Under the pieces are notes generated by a model. The model saw only the letters and a list, made by a program, of their open reading frames with translations, made no database searches and had not been told where the DNA came from. Below, one piece after another: positions 1-4,142 of a stretch of 6,220 bases of DNA. Origin of the DNA: an uncultured Eubacterium sp. (GTDB taxonomy: Bacteria; Bacillota; Clostridia; Lachnospirales; CAG-274); contig UQRG01000094.1 of NCBI GenBank assembly GCA_900543365.1, forward strand, positions 1-6,220, written 5' to 3'. The position numbers were made by a program, and so were the translations under genes. Every line of letters begins with the position of its first letter. Positions within the stretch are counted from its first letter, which is position 1.

Positions 1-98
1 ACGTTTTCCGGAGTCTTTAATATGCGAAGCATTTCTTTTTTATTTTTCATTTCAAGGCAACCTGTGCATTTTCTCATAGGAACCTTTTTTTTAATCAT
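1..98 (-). CDS. ylxR: YlxR/RnpM family RNA-binding protein, N-terminal part (runs off the window)
   Basis: Only the first 32 codons lie in the window; the gene continues past base 1. The translation begins MIKKKVPMRKCTGCLEMKNK and goes on to a segment ending LRILKTPEN. The RKCTGC motif (C11, C14), the lysine-rich stretch and the hydrophobic strand after it are the signature of the YlxR family, a small basic RNA-binding protein usually near 90 residues. The B. subtilis member is known as RnpM, a modulator of RNase P. The ATG at 98 is preceded by a strong GGGAGGT Shine-Dalgarno (107-113) with 8 nt spacing. The gap after nusA is 21 nt, with no terminator seen, so it is cotranscribed with rimP and nusA. 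In this operon ylxQ, infB and rbfA usually follow; they would be outside the window. The partial nature is only due to the window edge. Confidence 0.9.
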   Translation of the reverse strand, partial: MIKKKVPMRKCTGCLEMKNKKEMLRILKTPEN

Positions 99-119
99 CA
101 GGATTTACCTCCCTACAAA

Positions 120-1214
120 TTACTCCTCATCCTCAGCATCAACTGAGTCAAAATCAATAAAATCAGTAGCTCTTGCCTGAGATTCACTCTTAATATCAAT
201 TTTCCAGCCTGTAAGCTTTGCAGCAAGTCTTACATTTTGACCTTCCTTACCAATAGCAAGTGAAAGTTGATTATCAGGCACAACAACCTTTGCACTCTTT
301 TCCTCTTCATTTTCTGAAATTTCAACAGCAAGTACATTAGCAGGTCTTAAAGCAGCCTTAATGTACTCTGCTGGTTCTTCACTCCAAGGAATAACATCAA
401 TCTTTTCTCCATTAAGTTCATTAACAATAGCATCAACTCTAGCACCATTCTGTCCAACACAAGCACCAACAGCATCAACACCTTCAACAGTTGAGTATAC
501 AGCCATTTTTGCTCTTGAACCAGCTTCTCTTGCAATGCCCTTAATCTCAACAGTACCGTCAAATACTTCTGGTGCTTCAAGTTCAAATAATCTCTTAATA
601 AGTTCATAATGAGTTCTTGAAACCTTAATCTGTGGGTCTTTACTAGTCTTAACTACTTTTAAAATATAAACCTTTACTCTATCATTAACATTATATGTTT
701 CACCAGGAATTTGTTCTGTTTGCTGTAATACAGCATCCATTTTACCAAGCTTAACTATAACATTACCTCTACTATCAACTCTTTCTACAATAGCAGTGTC
801 ACAATCTCTTTCCTTTGCTGCAAATTCGTTATAAATTTTTTCTCTTTCAGCTTCTCTAAGTTTTTGAACTACTATCTGTTTAGCACTTTGAGCTGCACTT
901 CTACCAAAGTCACTTGGTGTAATATCATTATCAATAAAATCACCTAATTCATAAGTAGGATTTAACTCTCTTGCTTCTTCAAGTGAAATGTCTGTAAAGT
1001 CATCAACAACTTCATCAACAACTTCTCTCTGAGCAAAAGCTCTCATTTCGCCTGTTTCTCTATTAATTTCAACTCTCATATTAGAGTAGTTACCATAAAT
1101 TTTCTTGCAGGCAGTTACAAGTGAATTTTCAATGGCTTCAAAAATAACTTCGCTGTCAATACCTTTTTCCTTACTAACAACTTCCAAAGCCTTAATTAAT
1201 TCAACACTATCCAT
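120..1214 (-). CDS. nusA: Transcription termination/antitermination factor NusA
   Basis: This 364-residue protein binds RNA polymerase and nascent RNA in the cytoplasm, stimulates pausing and hairpin-dependent termination, and takes part in antitermination complexes. The domain order is complete: the RNA-polymerase-binding N-terminal domain (about 1-127), an S1 domain (about 135-199, with TAIVERVDSRGNVIVKLG), KH1 (about 230-290, GxxG loop inside VGQNG at 253-257, followed by KIDVIPWSEEP) and KH2 (about 300-346, loop IGKEG at 321-325, then NVRLAAKLTGWKIDI). It ends in a short acidic tail (DAEDEE) and lacks the C-terminal AR repeats of the E. coli protein, as is normal in Bacillota. The ATG has a GGAGGA ribosome binding site (1225-1230) with 10 nt spacing. 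It lies 20 nt downstream of rimP. NusA may control its own operon through the rimP leader hairpin described below; that part is inference. Confidence 0.97.
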   Translation of the reverse strand: MDSVELIKALEVVSKEKGIDSEVIFEAIENSLVTACKKIYGNYSNMRVEINRETGEMRAFAQREVVDEVVDDFTDISLEEARELNPTYELGDFIDNDITPSDFGRSAAQSAKQIVVQKLREAEREKIYNEFAAKERDCDTAIVERVDSRGNVIVKLGKMDAVLQQTEQIPGETYNVNDRVKVYILKVVKTSKDPQIKVSRTHYELIKRLFELEAPEVFDGTVEIKGIAREAGSRAKMAVYSTVEGVDAVGACVGQNGARVDAIVNELNGEKIDVIPWSEEPAEYIKAALRPANVLAVEISENEEEKSAKVVVPDNQLSLAIGKEGQNVRLAAKLTGWKIDIKSESQARATDFIDFDSVDAEDEE

Positions 1215-1234
1215 TTTTAATATATCCTCCTATG

Positions 1235-1696
1235 TTAAAAAATTACAACCAATCTGGTAGAAGCAACATCTTTTTTATTAAATTCAAGTCTATTTCCACT
1301 TTCATCAACTATAACTACATTGCCATCAATAAGACCCTCAAGTTCTCCTCTAAATTCCTTTGAACCATTTATAGCCTTAAAAAGCTTAACATAAACTAAC
1401 TTACCCTTATATTTAGTATACTCCCTATCTCTTTTAAGTACTCTATCAATACCAGGTGAACTAACCTCCATAGTATATTTTTGCTCAGTAAGGTCATCAC
1501 CCAATTTTTCATCTAATGCTCTACTAACATATACACAGTCATCAATGCTAATACCACCATCTTTATCAATATATACCCTTAAATACCAATCAGGACCTTC
1601 CTTGACAAATTCGCAATCAACAAATTCAAAATTTTTGCTTTCAAGTATAGGCATTACAGCCTCTTCAGTTAATTTAACAATATCCTTAGCTTGCAA
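1235..1696 (-). CDS. rimP: Ribosome maturation factor RimP
   Basis: RimP (YlxS/YhbC family) binds the 30S subunit and assists maturation of its head region around S12 and S19. The 153-residue length is typical. The N-terminal alpha/beta domain (about 1-85) carries WYLRVYIDKDGGISIDDC (37-54) and the family hallmark MEVSSPGIDRVL (76-87). The C-terminal SH3-like barrel (about 90-153) includes FRGELEGLIDGNVVI. The start is TTG: an AAGGAGG Shine-Dalgarno lies 7 nt upstream, no in-frame ATG sits in reach, and the first internal methionine (M15) would remove the first helix. It is the first gene of the rimP-nusA-ylxR operon and has its own promoter and an attenuator-like leader. The C-terminus (STRLVVIF) is slightly unlike the usual ARLVP-type ending but not unusual enough to suggest a frameshift. 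Confidence 0.96.
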   Translation of the reverse strand: MQAKDIVKLTEEAVMPILESKNFEFVDCEFVKEGPDWYLRVYIDKDGGISIDDCVYVSRALDEKLGDDLTEQKYTMEVSSPGIDRVLKRDREYTKYKGKLVYVKLFKAINGSKEFRGELEGLIDGNVVIVDESGNRLEFNKKDVASTRLVVIF

Positions 1697-1703
1697 ATAA
1701 ATA

Positions 1704-1710
1704 CCTCCTT
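1704..1710 (-). promoter_or_regulatory. rimP ribosome binding site that fixes a TTG start
   Basis: On the minus strand the sequence is AAGGAGG, then 7 nt, then TTG CAA GCT AAG. The strength and spacing of this site select TTG at 1694-1696 as the initiation codon. A non-ATG start together with a near-perfect Shine-Dalgarno suggests that translation level is tuned. Confidence 0.85.
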
Positions 1711-1735
1711 TATATAATTAATGTATACATAAAAG

Positions 1736-1758
1736 GAGAGTGGGCATAACCCACTCTC
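1736..1758 (-). terminator. Leader hairpin of the rimP operon, probable transcription attenuator
   Basis: A perfect 9-bp inverted repeat, GAGAGTGGG / CCCACTCTC, encloses a 5-nt loop. Read on the minus strand, the 3' arm is followed by C-UUUU-A-U-G-U, a short U-run that is broken at both ends. The element lies between the rimP promoter and the rimP ribosome binding site, and no minus-strand gene lies just upstream for it to terminate. A strong hairpin with a weak U-run in front of rimP-nusA fits an intrinsic terminator that needs NusA, giving feedback on the operon. In B. subtilis the nusA operon is reported to be autoregulated by NusA-dependent attenuation in its leader. The hairpin is seen directly; its action is inferred. 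Confidence 0.7.
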
Positions 1759-1784
1759 AACACGAAACATCATTTAACAAAATA

Positions 1785-1813
1785 ATTATAACACTAATGT
1801 AAATGAATTGCAA
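1785..1813 (-). promoter_or_regulatory. Sigma-A-type promoter of the rimP-nusA operon
   Basis: On the minus strand a -35 box TTGCAA (1808-1813, 4 of 6 matches to consensus) and a perfect -10 box TATAAT (1785-1790) are separated by exactly 17 nt. The -10 is preceded by TGT, giving an extended -10 (TGnTATAAT). A start near base 1778 would give a leader of about 82 nt that contains the attenuator hairpin and the rimP ribosome binding site. Confidence 0.8.
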
Positions 1814-1830
1814 GTAATTTTTGTATAAGT

Positions 1831-1860
1831 TTGAATATTTTTATTTTTTTATATTAAAAT
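1831..1860 (+). promoter_or_regulatory. Candidate promoter of the 54-residue protein gene
   Basis: TTGAAT (1831-1836) and TAAAAT (1855-1860) are separated by 18 nt and would start transcription about 25 nt before the ATG. A better -10-like TATAAT at 1866-1871 lacks a good -35 box. The region is so AT-rich that -10-like words are expected by chance, so the exact boxes are uncertain. The promoter is back to back with that of rimP. Confidence 0.4.
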
Positions 1861-1891
1861 AGTAATATAATTTAACTTAAGGAGTAATTGT

Positions 1892-2056
1892 ATGAGAATC
1901 TATAAAAGAAAGAAATGTTCTAATTTTAAACCAATGCCAGATGTTCCCAGCCGTTTTGTTGATGAACCAAAGTGTAGTCATTGTGCTTATTTTTCAACTA
2001 AAAATTGTAAAGAAAGTTATTTGGATAATATTGATTATCCTGATGATGAAATATAA
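1892..2056 (+). CDS. Small four-cysteine protein of unknown function, putative metal binder
   Basis: This 54-residue protein is the only plus-strand gene supported in the window. It begins MRIYKRKKCSNF and has four cysteines, C9, C28, C31 and C39, giving C-x18-C-x2-C-x7-C, with H30 inside the CSHC motif. The N-terminus is basic (RKRKK-like) and the C-terminus is acidic (DDE). The cysteine spacing suggests a small zinc ribbon or iron-sulfur site, but I do not recognise a family. No signal peptide or membrane segment is visible. Support for a real gene: an AAGGAG Shine-Dalgarno at 1879-1884 with 7 nt spacing, a clean ATG and a TAA stop, and its own intergenic setting, divergent from rimP and convergent with the cupin gene. 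Function cannot be inferred from the neighbours. Confidence 0.7.
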   Translation: MRIYKRKKCSNFKPMPDVPSRFVDEPKCSHCAYFSTKNCKESYLDNIDYPDDEI

Positions 2057-2123
2057 TTTATTGATTAATAAAAAAGTACAATCAAATCTTAGTTAAAATT
2101 TTATTTAAAAATTATTCAAAATA

Positions 2124-2172
2124 CATATAATTTGTAAGAGGATAATTATAGATTCCTCCTACAAATTATATG
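2124..2172. repeat. Long imperfect hairpin in the convergent intergenic gap
   Basis: The arms are 2124-2142 and 2154-2172. The outer 13 bp (CATATAATTTGTA with its exact complement) pair perfectly, then one A/C mismatch (2137/2159), then 5 more pairs (GAGGA/TCCTC), with an 11-nt AT-rich loop. It lies between the stop of the small plus-strand gene and the stop of the minus-strand cupin gene, where a shared terminator would be expected. Neither side has a classic T-run directly after the stem: TTACTTATT follows on plus and TATTTTGAA on minus. It may therefore be a weak bidirectional terminator, an RNA-stabilising end structure or a remnant of a miniature inverted-repeat element. No clear target-site duplication is seen. 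Confidence 0.6.
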
Positions 2173-2234
2173 TTACTTATTCAGTATAAATATTTTTTTA
2201 GTTTCAATTTGACTTATTACTTTAAAATATAACT

Positions 2235-2564
2235 TTAATGCTCCCCAACTACAGCAAAAAACTTCAAATCACTATCACTATCATTAATAAGGCTATGACT
2301 ATGACCCATTGGACAATAATGTACATCTCCAACTTTAAGTGAAATATATTCTCCATCATAAAGAACCTTGCCCCTACCTTCTAAAATAAGAATAATTTCA
2401 CTGTTTCCATCGTGAGTATGCAAGCCAATTGATGCACCTGATTCAAGTCTGCCCCTCATAATTTTATTATTATCATCAGTAAACATTTTAACATTAAAGG
2501 TCTTTTCTCCGCCTTTAAAATTTTCCAAAGATTGTTCTCTAATTTCATTATAATCAATAACCAT
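2235..2564 (-). CDS. Small single-domain cupin (Cupin_2-type) metal-binding protein
   Basis: This 109-residue protein is one beta-barrel cupin domain. Cupin motif 1 is visible as GLHTHDGNSEIILILEGRG (47-65), with likely metal ligands H49, H51 and E56. Motif 2 is GDVHYCPMGHSHSL (79-92), with H90 as the fourth ligand. All four ligands are present, so a bound metal is expected. The family includes sugar isomerases, dioxygenases and sensor domains, and the sequence does not fix which; there is no DNA-binding domain, so it is not an AraC-type regulator. The ATG follows the kinase-like gene by only 8 nt, and its ribosome binding site (AGTAGG) overlaps that gene's stop codon, which suggests translational coupling. 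It is the last gene of the cluster. Cytoplasmic: no signal peptide. Confidence 0.88.
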   Translation of the reverse strand: MVIDYNEIREQSLENFKGGEKTFNVKMFTDDNNKIMRGRLESGASIGLHTHDGNSEIILILEGRGKVLYDGEYISLKVGDVHYCPMGHSHSLINDSDSDLKFFAVVGEH

Positions 2565-2572
2565 ATTAAAAC

Positions 2573-3478
2573 CTACTTTCTATAATCTTTTTCGTGAATA
2601 TACAATTCTTTCTCATTAGATACAATAGCTGTACCAATACCAAATACAGTAAAAAACTCCAAAAGAACACTATGTTCAATAGAACCGTCTACAATATGTG
2701 CTCTATGAACTCCGTGATTAATTGCATCAACAGCACAAATAAGTTTATTAAGAGTTGCTACATCAAGAGCTGAATTTTCAATAATATGTTTAGCTTCATC
2801 TACTGTAAGCATAGCTTTGGGTACTTCACTATCGCCTATAGGATGAATACCATCTTCTCTTGCAAGAAATAAAAGTTTTTCAGCCTTTATAGCCTTTGCA
2901 ACTGCCCCAGCAACATCATCAGCTTTTAAATTATAACTTTCATAATCATCACTTATACCAATTGATGCTATTACTGGTATAAAATCTCTTTCAATAAGGT
3001 CATCAATAAGCTCTGTATTGATACTTTCTATACGACCAAAGTAACCCATATCTTTACCTTCTACAAGTTTCTTTGATACTCGTATGGTTCCACTATCCTT
3101 GCCACATATCCCAACAGCCTTAGCACCGTGTTTTTCTATCATCTGAACTAAGTCCTTATTAATTTTACCAAGAACCATTTCAACAATTTCAATAGTTTCT
3201 TCGTCAGTTACTCTACTATTGTCATAGTATTCAATATCCTTACCTATAGCTTTAAGCCACTTGTTAATTTCATTACTACCACTATGCACAATAATAGGTT
3301 GCATACCAATAAGTTTAAGAAGAACTATATCCTCCATTACACTTTCTGCAACTTTCTTATCTTTTAATACTTGACTACCATATTTAATTACAACCTTTTT
3401 ATTACGAAAATCTCTTATATAAGGCAAAGCCTCTGTAAGCAATTCAGCCTTGTCTACTACTTTATCTAATTCAATCAT
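2573..3478 (-). CDS. Divergent acetylglutamate-kinase-like protein (amino acid kinase family)
   Basis: This 301-residue protein follows the ArgB fold from end to end. It has the N-terminal helix of hexameric, arginine-sensitive enzymes (AELLTEALPYIRDFRNK, 11-27), the catalytic-lysine strand VVIKYG (K32), the substrate segment SRVTDEET (R89), the segment YNLKADDVAGAVA (N183, D187) and a C-terminal region like that around the arginine site (HIVDGSIEHSVLLEFFTVFGIGTAI). Several glycine motifs are changed: KYGG is KYGS (S35), HGGGP is HSGSN (65-69), the TDV-G nucleotide loop is AREDG (206-210), and GGMxPK is VATLNK (240-245), though K245 remains. It may act on another substrate, or be a regulatory pseudoenzyme, rather than catalyse the second step of arginine synthesis. 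No other arginine genes are in view. The start ATG has GAGGTGAT (3483-3490) just upstream. I leave the symbol blank because argB activity is doubtful. Confidence 0.85.
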   Translation of the reverse strand: MIELDKVVDKAELLTEALPYIRDFRNKKVVIKYGSQVLKDKKVAESVMEDIVLLKLIGMQPIIVHSGSNEINKWLKAIGKDIEYYDNSRVTDEETIEIVEMVLGKINKDLVQMIEKHGAKAVGICGKDSGTIRVSKKLVEGKDMGYFGRIESINTELIDDLIERDFIPVIASIGISDDYESYNLKADDVAGAVAKAIKAEKLLFLAREDGIHPIGDSEVPKAMLTVDEAKHIIENSALDVATLNKLICAVDAINHGVHRAHIVDGSIEHSVLLEFFTVFGIGTAIVSNEKELYIHEKDYRK

Positions 3479-3493
3479 TTATATCACCTCTTA

Positions 3494-4084
3494 TTATGGA
3501 AGAAGATAGCCTTTTTTAACACTATCATTTAACAAATCCAATACAAATTTTCTTATTCTTTCATCAACTTTTCTTGTTTTCCACTTACCCTTTTCAATTA
3601 CTTGAGAAATATGAACTTGATGTTCTTTCCACTTAGTACCTTGTGTTAAATAATTTAATAGTAGAGGTTGAAGTCTATCAAGTGTATTAGCAAACTGAGC
3701 TTCGAGGCTTTCATTTGCTTCAAATTCATACCACAAAGCCTTTAATTCCTCACCCTTATCATCAAGCATAGAATACAGTTTGTCAGCAGCCTTTTGTTCT
3801 CTCTCTGCTTTATCACTGTTCCCTTTTTCATCATAAAGATAAGTGTCCCCAGCATATACCTCAACTAAATCGTGTATAAGCATCATCTTGATACATTTAG
3901 AAATATCTGTACCTTTAGGAGCATACTCATCTAGTACCATAGCATACATACACATATGCCAACTATGTTCAGCATCATTTTCTCTTTTTAGTTTACCATT
4001 TTCAAAATAAACAGATTGTCTATAGATACTTTTCATTTTGGCAATTTCAATAAGAAAGTCCATTTGTTTTTTTAATTTATCCAT
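3494..4084 (-). CDS. HD-domain hydrolase, YfbR-like 5'-deoxynucleotidase family
   Basis: This 196-residue protein has the HD phosphohydrolase signature. H40 (in ENDAEHSWH), H71-D72 (in LIHDLVEVYAGD) and D136 (in NTLDRLQP) are the expected metal ligands. E75 and D80 match the catalytic pair of E. coli YfbR, and R22 (in SIYRQ) matches its substrate arginine. YfbR removes phosphate from deoxynucleoside 5'-monophosphates, so a role in nucleotide salvage or pool control is likely; the exact substrate is not shown. The frame is open further upstream to an ATG at 4141, but the first 19 codons there would translate the tkt terminator. The start at 4084 (MDKLKKQ) has a GGGTG site 6 nt upstream and fits the family's N-terminus; an ATG two codons earlier (4090) abuts that site. 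It ends with tandem TAA stops, 15 nt before the kinase-like gene. Confidence 0.9.
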   Translation of the reverse strand: MDKLKKQMDFLIEIAKMKSIYRQSVYFENGKLKRENDAEHSWHMCMYAMVLDEYAPKGTDISKCIKMMLIHDLVEVYAGDTYLYDEKGNSDKAEREQKAADKLYSMLDDKGEELKALWYEFEANESLEAQFANTLDRLQPLLLNYLTQGTKWKEHQVHISQVIEKGKWKTRKVDERIRKFVLDLLNDSVKKGYLLP

Positions 4085-4088
4085 GTGC

Positions 4089-4095
4089 ATCACCC
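4089..4095 (-). promoter_or_regulatory. Ribosome binding site that fixes the HD-protein start
   Basis: Minus-strand GGGTGAT matches the anti-Shine-Dalgarno partner GGTGAT. Counting GGGTG, 6 nt separate it from the ATG at 4082-4084, whereas the ATG at 4088-4090 overlaps it. This supports the 196-residue form over the longer open frame. Confidence 0.65.
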
Positions 4096-4111
4096 AAATT
4101 AAAAATAGCAC

Positions 4112-4134
4112 AAAAAGCGAAGGTAACCCTTCGC
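4112..4134 (-). terminator. Intrinsic terminator downstream of tkt
   Basis: On the minus strand a perfect 7-bp GC-rich stem (GCGAAGG / CCTTCGC) with a 4-nt loop (GTTA) is followed directly by TTTTT. It begins 8 nt past the tkt stop codon, the usual place for a Rho-independent terminator. The plus strand has no T-run on the other side, so it acts in one direction. It separates tkt from the HD-protein gene only 27 nt further on. Confidence 0.85.
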
Positions 4135-4142
4135 CTTCCATA

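Noticed and set aside
347..609. Open frames of about 80 residues on both strands inside nusA
   Set aside because: They overlap a conserved domain-complete nusA, have leucine- or serine-rich shadow composition and lack ribosome binding sites.
1721..1730. Perfect 10-bp palindrome ATGTATACAT between the leader hairpin and the rimP ribosome binding site
   Set aside because: It is short and AT-rich, with no second copy at a promoter, so chance is likely. It could form only a weak RNA hairpin.
1668..1773. Leader open frame starting ATGATG at 1773 on the minus strand, overlapping the rimP start out of frame
   Set aside because: It begins only about 5 nt after the predicted transcription start with no ribosome binding site, and it reads through the hairpin, so a leader peptide is not supported.
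2057..2072. Short TTTATT/AATAAA stem just after the small gene's stop, considered as its terminator
   Set aside because: It has six A-T pairs only and is followed by A's rather than T's on the plus strand; it is too weak.
2170..2232. Twenty-residue plus-strand frame in the gap before the cupin gene
   Set aside because: It has no Shine-Dalgarno, starts inside the hairpin arm and has low-complexity composition.
4085..4141. N-terminal extension of the HD protein with a hydrophobic stretch (LPSLFVLFLIWVM) that looks like a membrane segment
   Set aside because: It is the translation of the tkt terminator hairpin and T-run. There is no ribosome binding site at the 4141 ATG, which lies right after the tkt stop, and the family N-terminus and a good site support the start at 4084.
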